In this document: one piece after another, positions 26,202 to 33,009 of the stretch
How the letters are laid out: every line of letters begins with the position of its first letter
Numbering within the stretch: the first letter of the stretch is position 1
Origin: Gemmatimonadaceae bacterium
GTDB lineage: Bacteria > Gemmatimonadota > Gemmatimonadetes > Gemmatimonadales > Gemmatimonadaceae
Assembly (NCBI GenBank): GCA_035606695.1
Contig: DATNEW010000039.1
Location: 98,419 to 162,418, forward strand
Direction: 5' to 3'
Length of the DNA stretch: 64,000 bases
The notes under the pieces: generated by a model
Seen by the model: the letters and a program-made list of their open reading frames with translations, nothing else
What the model was told of the DNA's origin: nothing
The model's database searches: none
Made by a program: the position numbers and the translations under genes

Positions 26202-26750
26202 CTAGCGAATATCCTCGCGGCCGAGTGCCGCGCGCACGGCTTCGCGCATGGCGACGAGCGCTGCTTCTCGGGACGACGGCGAATCCTCGCGAACATGCAG
26301 TTCGACCCCGTCCGCCACCATGACTCGCCGCCAGCTCGCGGGCGCATCGTCATCGACGGCCTGCCGGCGCGTCTCGACCGTGGCGCCGAGCGCCGCGGCG
26401 AGTGATGACGCCACGCGGCGCTCGAGTGCGTCGCCCGTCACTTCCTTCATCTCGCCTTTGATCGTGTCGAGCGTCACGCCTTCGCGCTGGCGGATCTTGA
26501 TGGCGAGAAGCTGAAGGAAGTGGCGGTAATTGTAGGTCGCGGCGGTGCCGGTCCCCTCGGGGCGTTCGAGCAATCCATTCGCGACGTAGAACCGAATCGA
26601 TCGCGCGCTCGGCGCGGCGCGTGCCGACGCATTGGTCGGACGCACGCCAGCGGCATCGACGAGCGCGGTCACCTGCGCGGCGAGGCCGCGCGCGTTCCAC
26701 GGCGCCTGCTTGGCGTGGGCGCGGAGAAGTGCGATGGGTGATTCAGCCAT
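26202..26750 (-). CDS. MerR-like winged-helix regulator
   Basis: 182 residues from ATG 26750. The N-terminal half has 'SARSIRFYVANGLLERPEG' followed by 'YNYRHFLQLLAIKIRQREGV', the recognition helix and wing pattern of MerR proteins with the usual first helix replaced by an Ala/Pro-rich segment. The C-terminal half (about 110-182) shows no metal-binding cysteines and may be an effector or dimerisation part ('WRRVMVADGVELHVRED'). The frame upstream to 26825 lacks coding character. No target is evident; it is convergent with the phospholipase-D-like gene. Confidence 0.75.
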   Translation of the reverse strand: MAESPIALLRAHAKQAPWNARGLAAQVTALVDAAGVRPTNASARAAPSARSIRFYVANGLLERPEGTGTAATYNYRHFLQLLAIKIRQREGVTLDTIKGEMKEVTGDALERRVASSLAAALGATVETRRQAVDDDAPASWRRVMVADGVELHVREDSPSSREAALVAMREAVRAALGREDIR

Positions 26751-26843
26751 GTACCGCGAAGGGAAGCAAAGCCGTGAGCCGGCGACGAGAACGAGAAGCC
26801 AACGAGCCGAACGCGCAAGGAACAATAACGCGCACGACCGCGG

Positions 26844-27566
26844 TCAGGGGAGACGCAGGCTCGGCAGGGAAAATGTGAGCGTCGTGCCCGAGCCTTCGGC
26901 GCTGTCGAGCGACAGATTGCCGCCGTGGTCGTTTATCACGCGGTGCGCGACGGCCAGGCCAATGCCGGCGCGACCGGGCTTCGTCGTAACGAGAGGTTCG
27001 AAGGCGTGCGACAGCGTGTCGGCGGGGATGGCCGGGCCATCGTTGTGCAGACGCGACCGCCAGGCGCCGTCGCGATCGACCGACGACGCGATCGTGAGAT
27101 CACTCCCTTCGGGCGCCGCGTCAATGGCATTGACGAGGGCATTGCTCAGCGCCAGCGCGAGCTGCTCGGCGTCGATGGCGCAGGTTGCTCGCGGGTCGGC
27201 GGGGGTGTGTTGAACGAGGAGCGCCTTGCTCTCGAGGATGCCGCGATTGGACGCGAGGACGTCGGTCCAGACGTCGTCGGGATTCGCGGGCTCGAGACGT
27301 ACCGGCGCGGGACGTCCGTACTCGAGCAGTGCCGACACGAGAGCGTTGAGACGCTCCGTCTCGCGGAGAATGCGGCCGAGGTTCCGCTCGATGAGCGGGT
27401 CGTCGGTGTTGCGATAGCGCAGGAGCTGCGCGGCAGACGCAATGGCGAACACCGGGTTGCGCAACTCGTGCGCGATCGCGGCGGCGACATGCTGAGACGC
27501 CTTGACGCGCTCTCGCCGCAGCGTTCGCGCGGTGATCGGCGTGTCGGTGCGCGATTCGATGTCCAC
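26844..27566 (-). CDS. Soluble orphan sensor histidine kinase
   Basis: 240 residues: a HisKA dimerisation helix with phosphoacceptor H33 in 'IAHELRNPVFAIASAAQLL', an N-box 'LSNALVNAIDAAPEG', a short F-box region 'AFEPLVTTK' and the G-box 'GIGLAVAHRVINDHGGN'. There are no TM helices and no PAS, GAF or HAMP sensor domain; only about 20 residues precede the kinase core. The start is GTG 27566 with no clear ribosome site, and the true start may differ by a few codons. No response regulator is adjacent. Confidence 0.88.
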   Translation of the reverse strand: MDIESRTDTPITARTLRRERVKASQHVAAAIAHELRNPVFAIASAAQLLRYRNTDDPLIERNLGRILRETERLNALVSALLEYGRPAPVRLEPANPDDVWTDVLASNRGILESKALLVQHTPADPRATCAIDAEQLALALSNALVNAIDAAPEGSDLTIASSVDRDGAWRSRLHNDGPAIPADTLSHAFEPLVTTKPGRAGIGLAVAHRVINDHGGNLSLDSAEGSGTTLTFSLPSLRLP

Positions 27567-27625
27567 GGAGCCGTGTGGGAAGGAGAGAGGAGTGGACGTT
27601 ACAGGTTCATATTAACCGAAGCGAA

Positions 27626-27663
27626 AAGACAGCGGAGCGCGCATGCCGACGCTCCGCTGTCTT
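27626..27663 (-). terminator. Intrinsic terminator of the histone-H1-like gene
   Basis: A perfect 14-base inverted repeat (AAGACAGCGGAGCG at 27626-27639, CGCTCCGCTGTCTT at 27650-27663) with a 10-base loop. Read on the minus strand it ends in TCTTTTCG and lies 35 bases after the stop at 27698. Confidence 0.7.
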
Positions 27664-27697
27664 CGTTGGTAGTCGTGCGAACGCTTCCTGTCGGCGT

Positions 27698-28531
27698 CTA
27701 ACGGCGCGACTTCTTCCCGCTCTTCTTGGCGCCGCCCTTCTTGGTGCCGCCTTTCTTGGCCGCGCCGGCCTTTTTCGCGCTGCCCTTCTTGGCCGCGCCG
27801 CTCTTCTTCGCTCCACCTTTCTTGGCGGCGCTATTCTTGGCGCCCGCCGCCTTCTTGGCCGGACCGCTCGATTTGGCGGCTGGCTTCTTTGCTCCACCCT
27901 TCGCGCCGCCCTTCGCGGACGCGCCGCTTGATTTGGCGCCGCCCTTCTTGGCTGGCGCTGATTGCTGTCCGCCGCCGGATGATTTCTTTGCGGTCGTGGC
28001 TGGGGCCGACTTCGCAGGTGCCGACTTCGCAGGCGTAGGTTTGGCGGGCGCGGACTTCGCGGGCGCCGATTTGGCCGGTGCGGATTTGGAACCCGACGAC
28101 TTCGCGGCTGCACCGCCGGACGAGGACGATGAGGACGATGCCGCGCCGCCTCCCGATGTCGAAGCCGCGTTTCCGGATCCGCCACCCGACGCGGCGCCGC
28201 CGCCCGCGGCTGCACCGCCGCCGCCTGCGCCCGAACCCGCGGGACGCCCGGGGCGACCGCGACGCGGCGCACTCAGGACGTCTTCGTCTTCCTCTTCTTC
28301 CTCGCCGGCCTCGAACGTGGCCGGCTCCTCTTCGTCGTCGTCGACATCGTCGGCGCTATCCCACAGGTCGTCGCTGTCATCCTTGTGCGTCATCCAGCCG
28401 CCGTCTTCCTCGTCGTCGTCGTCGTACGACGAGCTTCCACCACCACCACCTCCGCCGTATCCCAGATCGTCTACGTCGTCGTCACGATCAGAGAATCGGT
28501 ACTCCTCATGCAACTCGTCACCCCGCGGCAT
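27698..28531 (-). CDS. Histone-H1-like, AT-hook-bearing DNA-binding protein
   Basis: 277 residues with extreme composition. Residues about 1-90 are acidic (runs of Asp/Glu and Gly, with 'YRFSDRDDDVDDLGYGG' and 'EEEEEDEDV'). Next is an AT-hook-like 'RRGRPGRPAG', then a Gly/Ser/Ala linker, tandem 'SAPAK' units and a long 'AKKG/AKKS' lysine-alanine tail. The tail resembles the C-terminus of eukaryotic H1 and bacterial H1-like proteins such as AlgP and BpH1, which bind DNA nonspecifically. The acidic head could act as an internal counter-domain. Low complexity makes the opposite strand open too, but composition, terminator placement and charge pattern favour this strand. Function in chromosome compaction or regulation is inference. 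Confidence 0.8.
   Translation of the reverse strand: MPRGDELHEEYRFSDRDDDVDDLGYGGGGGGGSSSYDDDDEEDGGWMTHKDDSDDLWDSADDVDDDEEEPATFEAGEEEEEDEDVLSAPRRGRPGRPAGSGAGGGGAAAGGGAASGGGSGNAASTSGGGAASSSSSSSGGAAAKSSGSKSAPAKSAPAKSAPAKPTPAKSAPAKSAPATTAKKSSGGGQQSAPAKKGGAKSSGASAKGGAKGGAKKPAAKSSGPAKKAAGAKNSAAKKGGAKKSGAAKKGSAKKAGAAKKGGTKKGGAKKSGKKSRR
28004..28090 (-). repeat. 15-base tandem repeat inside the H1-like gene
   Basis: About six imperfect units of 15 bases encode successive S/T-A/P-P-A-K pentapeptides. Such arrays commonly change copy number between strains and alter the length of the basic tail. Confidence 0.75.
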
Positions 28532-28703
28532 GCCCGCCTCCTGAGAGGATAGTGATCAGCGAATGGGTCGACACACGGCCGTGATGACGGCTGCACGTCG
28601 TATGCCTCATACCGAATGCGCGTGGCCCAACGCATCGGAGATTTTCAACGCCTTAGTATACTTGGCCGGGCGCTTCGTCAAGAAGCTCGTCATTGCATCT
28701 CGC

Positions 28704-28729
28704 TGCATCCACCACGGTCCGGATGCAGA
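28704..28729. repeat. Short hairpin upstream of the flavodoxin-like gene
   Basis: A perfect 8-base inverted repeat (CTGCATCC at 28704-28711, GGATGCAG at 28722-28729) with a 10-base loop lies 22 bases before the GTG start. A -10-like TAGTATACT lies further upstream at about 28654-28662, so the hairpin would be in the 5' leader. No T-run follows, so it is not an obvious terminator. Confidence 0.4.
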
Positions 28730-28751
28730 TTGAAAACGTCGGAGAGCACTC

Positions 28752-29258
28752 GTGCCAAAACTTCTCGTTCTCTTCTCCTCGGCAGACAGCTACGCGGCGA
28801 ACATGGCGGACGTTGTCGCCGACGGTGCGAAGCGTGTGCGATTCACCGAGGTGGACGTGCGCGCGGTGGTGGACGGCGGCAGCGGCGCGTCGGATCGCCG
28901 CCGACTCGAGTCCTTCGACGCGCTGCGCGACTACGACGGTGTGGTCCTGGTGGGTCCCGGTCCCGAGTCGTCGGGCCACGAGCTCGGTGCGCTGCTGGAT
29001 GCGCTGGACGACGGCGAGCCGATGACGAATGTCGTGTTCGGTGTCGCCGGCGACGAGAATGCTGATATGCTGACGGCGCTCGCGCGCGCAGGTGGCCTGA
29101 TCGCGGCGCAACCCAGGGGTTCGAGTGCCGAGGAGCGGGCGCGGGGTTTGGGGGCGCGGGTGGCGAAGGTAATTGGGTGGGTGCGTCATGCGCTGGGGCA
29201 CGAGTCGGAGCATGCCCAAGGACATCACCACCATTCGCATGATCGCCCGGCGAGCTGA
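28752..29258 (+). CDS. Flavodoxin-like protein with a His-rich C-terminus
   Basis: 168 residues from a GTG with GGAGAG eight bases upstream. The beginning 'KLLVLFSSADSYAANMADVV' and the later 'YDGVVLVGPGPESSGHELGA' follow the flavodoxin fold (phosphate loop SSADSYAAN in place of the usual T/S-x-T-G-x-T). The C-terminus carries eight His residues in about 20 ('GHESEHAQGHHHHSHD'), suggesting metal binding. It precedes the mqnB-mqnD genes by 37 bases on the same strand, so co-transcription and a redox link to menaquinone are possible but unproven. Confidence 0.6.
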   Translation: MPKLLVLFSSADSYAANMADVVADGAKRVRFTEVDVRAVVDGGSGASDRRRLESFDALRDYDGVVLVGPGPESSGHELGALLDALDDGEPMTNVVFGVAGDENADMLTALARAGGLIAAQPRGSSAEERARGLGARVAKVIGWVRHALGHESEHAQGHHHHSHDRPAS

Positions 29259-29295
29259 CATCCAATCACAATAATGGTGTTATAGTGGCGCGATA

Positions 29296-29943
29296 ATGTC
29301 GCTAAATACTACGCCGATAGTTGTTTGCTACTCGACTCCACTCGAAGGCGGCGACCTCCCACGCGAGATCGGCGGGCGCCCCATCGCACTCCTCCAGACG
29401 GGCGTTGGACTCGTCAACGCCGCGTTCATGCTCACACGTTTTCTGGCGACTAACAAAGTGGCGGCCGTCATCGGGTGCGGGGTCGGTGGCGCCTACCCGG
29501 GTTCGAACCTCGAGCCAGGCGACGTCGTGTGCGCCGAGTCCGAGACGTACGGCGACCTCGGGGCGGATTCGCCGGAGGGTTTTCTGGACATGGAGGCGCT
29601 CGGCTTCCCGGTCATCGCCGGCGCCGCTCCGCTATACAATGAGCTGCCGCTCGATCTGTTTCCGGCAGCGCGGCGCGTGCGATTTGTGACGTGTGCGACG
29701 TGCACCGGCACCGATGACGTCGCGCGCGCGCTGGTCGCGCGGACCGGTGGCGCGGTCGAATCGATGGAAGGCGCGGCGATCGTTCACGTCGCGAAACTCA
29801 TTGGGGTGAAGGTGGGAGAAGTGCGAGGCATCTCGAATTCGGTGGGCAATCGCGATCGCGGACGCTGGCGGCTGAACGATGCGGCGCGCGCGGCGCGCGA
29901 GGCCTTGGTGCACTGGATCGAGGACGGAGCTCGAGAATGCTGA
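29296..29943 (+). CDS. mqnB: Futalosine hydrolase
   Basis: 215 residues of the nucleoside phosphorylase/hydrolase fold. 'LLQTGVGLVNAAFMLTRFL', 'IGCGVGGAYPGSNLEPGDVV', 'ETYGDLGAD' and 'AVESMEGAAIVHVAKLIGVK' match the MqnB pattern. The enzyme removes hypoxanthine from futalosine in the alternative menaquinone pathway. It overlaps mqnD by 7 bases, a pairing that supports both assignments. The N-terminal MSLNTTPIVVCYSTPLEGG is complete; length is normal for the family. Confidence 0.92.
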   Translation: MSLNTTPIVVCYSTPLEGGDLPREIGGRPIALLQTGVGLVNAAFMLTRFLATNKVAAVIGCGVGGAYPGSNLEPGDVVCAESETYGDLGADSPEGFLDMEALGFPVIAGAAPLYNELPLDLFPAARRVRFVTCATCTGTDDVARALVARTGGAVESMEGAAIVHVAKLIGVKVGEVRGISNSVGNRDRGRWRLNDAARAAREALVHWIEDGAREC

Positions 29944-30713
29944 GCCTCGCGATCTCTCCCTGTCCCAACGATACGTTCATCTTCTGCCAGATGGTCAACC
30001 GCTATCGGCTCGAGCTGGACGACGTCGAATCGCTGAATCTGCGCGCCGAGCGTGGTGAGTTCGACGTGACGAAGATTTCGGTCGCGGCGTACGGGCGCAT
30101 TCGCGATCAGTACGCGCTGCTGCGCGCCGGCGGTGCCGCGGGATTTGGCGTGGGTCCGCTGCTCGTGAGCAGCGTCAAACGCGAGCCGGGCGGACGCGTC
30201 GCAATTCCGGGCGATCGCACGACGGCCGCGCTGCTGCTGCGGTTGTGCGGCGACTTCGAGACGATTCCCATGCGCTTCGATCTCATCGAGGCTGCGGTGT
30301 TGTCGGGCGAGGTCGACTGCGGCGTGCTGATTCACGAAGGCCGCTTCACCTACGCCGACAAGGGTCTCGTGTGTCTGGCGGATCTCGGTGAAGTCTGGGA
30401 AGCGAAGATGAACTGTCCCATTCCTCTCGGCGCGATCGCCATTCGCCGTTCGCTCGGTGCCGAGGTGGCGCGGCAGGTGAACGACGAGATTCGGGCGAGC
30501 CTGCAGCTTGCCTGGGCGCATCCCGAGCGTTGCGCTGACTTCGTGCGCGCGAATGCGCAGGAGATGTCGCCGCAGGTGCAGCAGAGGCACATCGATCTTT
30601 ACGTCAACGACTACTCGATGGACGTTGATGCCGACGCGGTGACGCGACTCGTGACGCTCGGTGAACAGCGCGGGTTGTACGCGGCGTCGCGCGAGCCGAT
30701 TTTCGCCGTGTGA
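29937..30713 (+). CDS. mqnD: 1,4-dihydroxy-6-naphthoate synthase
   Basis: 258 residues of the MqnA/MqnD periplasmic-binding-protein fold. The hallmark 'SLAISPCPNDTFIF' opens the protein and 'VDCGVLIHEGRFTYADKGL' lies in the middle; the latter holds the catalytic His typical of MqnD. It converts cyclic dehypoxanthinyl futalosine to 1,4-dihydroxy-6-naphthoate. Together with mqnB it shows that the organism makes menaquinone by the futalosine route. The other genes (mqnA, mqnC, mqnE) are not in the window. Confidence 0.95.
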   Translation: MLSLAISPCPNDTFIFCQMVNRYRLELDDVESLNLRAERGEFDVTKISVAAYGRIRDQYALLRAGGAAGFGVGPLLVSSVKREPGGRVAIPGDRTTAALLLRLCGDFETIPMRFDLIEAAVLSGEVDCGVLIHEGRFTYADKGLVCLADLGEVWEAKMNCPIPLGAIAIRRSLGAEVARQVNDEIRASLQLAWAHPERCADFVRANAQEMSPQVQQRHIDLYVNDYSMDVDADAVTRLVTLGEQRGLYAASREPIFAV

Positions 30714-30755
30714 CGCCGCGCTACGGGGCGCGCCGCGGCGCGACGCCGCGCTACG
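30712..30755. repeat. GC-rich 14-base direct repeat in a convergent gap
   Basis: GACGCCGCGCTACG occurs at 30712-30725 and again at 30742-30755, separated by a palindromic GC-rich core (GGCGCGCCGCGGCGC). The pair spans the mqnD stop and the whole gap to the convergent zinc-ribbon gene. A related core (GTAGCGCGACGCC, the reverse complement pattern) occurs at about 55786 in another convergent gap. Confidence 0.6.
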
Positions 30756-31550
30756 TCAGGGCTGCTTGGCGTTCAGCGCGATGACGATGTCGTTGTCGTG
30801 CGCGGTGTATTCCGGGAGATTCTTCGCGCGTTCGCTCGCCGCGGAGGCGACCAACTTGTCGTGAAAAGAGCGTTCGGCCGCCGCATCCTTTCGCATGTGC
30901 GCCGCGTTGCCGGCGAGAATGAGGCCGAGCAAATGGTTCGGATGCTTGGCGAGAATGGTGTCCGCTTCGGCGCGCGCGAGTTGTTCGTCGCCCGAAATCG
31001 CGGCGATGCGGCCCATGTCATAACGTGCGTCCAAGTCGAGCGAATCGAGCGCTTGATACGCCTGAATGGCCATCGGCGCGAACATCGCGACGGTGTCGGC
31101 GTGGCCGTTTTCGTGCGCGGCCATGATGCGATTGTACAAGCGTTCTGCCCGTTCGGTGGGCGACATGTTACTGATGTCGGGCGGTTGACCGCCGCCGCCG
31201 GCGAAGGGAGCGGCGTTCGCATCGGCGGTCGGCGTGGGCGTCGCCTCTTGACTGCGTCCGAATCGCTGGCCCGCGACGAGCGCGACGAATGCGAGGAGCG
31301 CGATCGCGGCAACTGACCACGGAAGCGCCGAATTGAAGCTGCGCTGGTCGCCGGTGCCCTCGGCGCCGGCGGGAGTGCCGCATCGATGGCAGAACTTGGC
31401 GCCGGGACGGAGCTCGGCGCCGCAGGCGGCGCACTTCGTGGCCGAGAGCGCCGCGCCGCAATTCGAGCAGAATTTGCCGGACGCCTGGGCGTGGCAAGCT
31501 GGACAGGCGATCGTGTCGCCGTCCGAGGCGGGAGAGGTTGGGGAAGTCAT
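30756..31550 (-). CDS. Zinc-ribbon membrane protein with TPR-like domain
   Basis: 264 residues. Three to four CxxC pairs in the first 60 residues (CPAC, CSNC, CAAC, CHRC) form double zinc ribbons. A TM helix follows at about 80-98 ('LPWSVAAIALLAFVALVAG'), then a Thr/Pro linker and a TPR-like helical C-terminus ('LYNRIMAAHENGHADTVAMF', 'ARAEADTILAKHPNHLLGLI'). ATG 31550 is preferred; GTG 31556 would add two residues. The role is unknown; zinc-ribbon plus TPR membrane proteins often act as scaffolds. Confidence 0.78.
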   Translation of the reverse strand: MTSPTSPASDGDTIACPACHAQASGKFCSNCGAALSATKCAACGAELRPGAKFCHRCGTPAGAEGTGDQRSFNSALPWSVAAIALLAFVALVAGQRFGRSQEATPTPTADANAAPFAGGGGQPPDISNMSPTERAERLYNRIMAAHENGHADTVAMFAPMAIQAYQALDSLDLDARYDMGRIAAISGDEQLARAEADTILAKHPNHLLGLILAGNAAHMRKDAAAERSFHDKLVASAASERAKNLPEYTAHDNDIVIALNAKQP

Positions 31551-31641
31551 GCGCACCAAAGTTACACGGCGGAGGCTGTTCGCGCAGAGTGGCCTGCTCT
31601 CTGCACCGGAGATCGCCGTCGTGAATCGAGTGAGACTGTAG

Positions 31642-32910
31642 GTGCAGCGGACAATTGGACAAGCGGCGAACGTCGTCTACGTGTGGAACCACGAGTATCC
31701 GTGGGACGTTCGCGTCGAAAAAGTGTGTGCCGCGCTGACGAACGTAGGCCGTTCGGTGCATTTGACCGCGCGCAATCTCGGGCGGCGCTCGCGGCGCGAA
31801 GAGCTGCCAGAGGCAACGGTGCATCGGTTGCGCCCGCTGCCGCTCGGCCGATATGCGGACGCGGCGCTTCAGTTTCCCTTCTTCTTCAACCCCCGCTGGG
31901 TTTCGCATCTCACACGCACGGCGCGGGAAGCGAACGCCGACGTGTTGATGGTGCGCGATCTCCCACTCGCGCCAACCGCGATTCACGTCGGCCGGCGGTT
32001 GGGCATTCCCGTCATGCTCGACATGGCCGAGAACTATCCGGCGCTGATGACGGAAATCTTCACGGCAAAGCGGCAGAAGCCGCTCGACTATGTCGTGCGA
32101 AATCCGGCGGCGACGGCGGCGGTGGAGCGCTACACGCTGCGGAACATCGATCACGTGGTGTGCGTCGTCGACGAGATGGCGGACCGGCTTCGCGCGATGG
32201 GGTTAGGCGCCGATCGGATCAGCGTCGTATCGAACACGCCGCCACGTTCGCGCGTCGTGCCCGCGGAGTCGCGCACGGCGCGCGAACCTGACGGCGCGTT
32301 GGTACTCGGATACCTCGGCATTCTGGAAATTCCGCGCGGGTTGGGCGATGCGATCGACGCAGTTGCGCGGCTGCGGTCGCAGGGCATTGATGCGCGGTTG
32401 CGCATCATTGGTGGCGGGCGCGACAGCGAAGTGTTCGAGCAGCATGCGAAGCGGCTCAATCTCGACACCTCGATCGTACAGTTCCTCGGTCGTGTCGACG
32501 ACCACCGCGAAGCGGTGCGCGCGCTGGAACAAACGGACATCGGCATTCTGCCGTATCACACGAGCGAGCAGTGGCACACGACGATCGCCAACAAGCTCTT
32601 CGATTACATGGCGCTTGGGCTTCCGGTGGTCGCGGCGGACGCGCGGCCGGTCGAGCGCATTTTGCACGAGACGGGCGCGGGCGTGACGTATCGTTCGCGC
32701 GACGTGCATGACTTCGCTCACGCGGTGTTGTCGCTGCGCAATGAAGATCGCCGGCGCACCGCGGGCGAAGCGGGCCGGCGTGCAATTCGTGATCGATATC
32801 ACTGGGAACGTGACGTGGAGCGTCTCGTCACCGCAGTCGATATCACCGTCGAGCGGGCTCGAGAGAATTCTCGAAAGATTCCCTCTGCAATTTCACTTCT
32901 GGAGGCGTGA
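31642..32910 (+). CDS. Group 4 glycosyltransferase (GT-B fold)
   Basis: 422 residues from a GTG; an in-frame TAG sits immediately upstream, so no longer start exists. It has the N-terminal 'VVYVWNHEYPWDVRVEKVC' acceptor domain, 'LGYLGILEIPRGLGDAIDAV' beginning the nucleotide-sugar domain and the 'HTTIANKLFDYMALGLPVVA' donor-binding motif. It is cytoplasmic or peripheral at the inner membrane, adding a sugar to a lipid-linked polysaccharide repeat unit. It is the first gene of the plus-strand exopolysaccharide cluster. Confidence 0.88.
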   Translation: MQRTIGQAANVVYVWNHEYPWDVRVEKVCAALTNVGRSVHLTARNLGRRSRREELPEATVHRLRPLPLGRYADAALQFPFFFNPRWVSHLTRTAREANADVLMVRDLPLAPTAIHVGRRLGIPVMLDMAENYPALMTEIFTAKRQKPLDYVVRNPAATAAVERYTLRNIDHVVCVVDEMADRLRAMGLGADRISVVSNTPPRSRVVPAESRTAREPDGALVLGYLGILEIPRGLGDAIDAVARLRSQGIDARLRIIGGGRDSEVFEQHAKRLNLDTSIVQFLGRVDDHREAVRALEQTDIGILPYHTSEQWHTTIANKLFDYMALGLPVVAADARPVERILHETGAGVTYRSRDVHDFAHAVLSLRNEDRRRTAGEAGRRAIRDRYHWERDVERLVTAVDITVERARENSRKIPSAISLLEA

Positions 32911-33009
32911 CGCGAGCGCGCTGCCGCGCGTCGTTCACTTGACCACGCACGACACCAGTCACGGTGTCGTGCTCGTGTTTGGTGGACGGTTGCAGTCGAG
33001 GTTGGCAGC

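Noticed and set aside
27726..28544. A 272-residue plus-strand frame opposite the H1-like gene
   Set aside because: It is Phe/Ala/Pro/Ser low-complexity produced by complementing lysine-alanine codons; the terminator and charge pattern support the minus strand.
28704..28729. Hairpin before the flavodoxin-like gene as a terminator or riboswitch
   Set aside because: It is short, has no T-run and no conserved riboswitch elements; it is kept only as a hairpin.
28653..29261. A 202-residue minus-strand frame opposite the flavodoxin-like gene
   Set aside because: No fold pattern, Arg/His-rich, while the plus strand has a ribosome site and a recognisable flavodoxin-like start.
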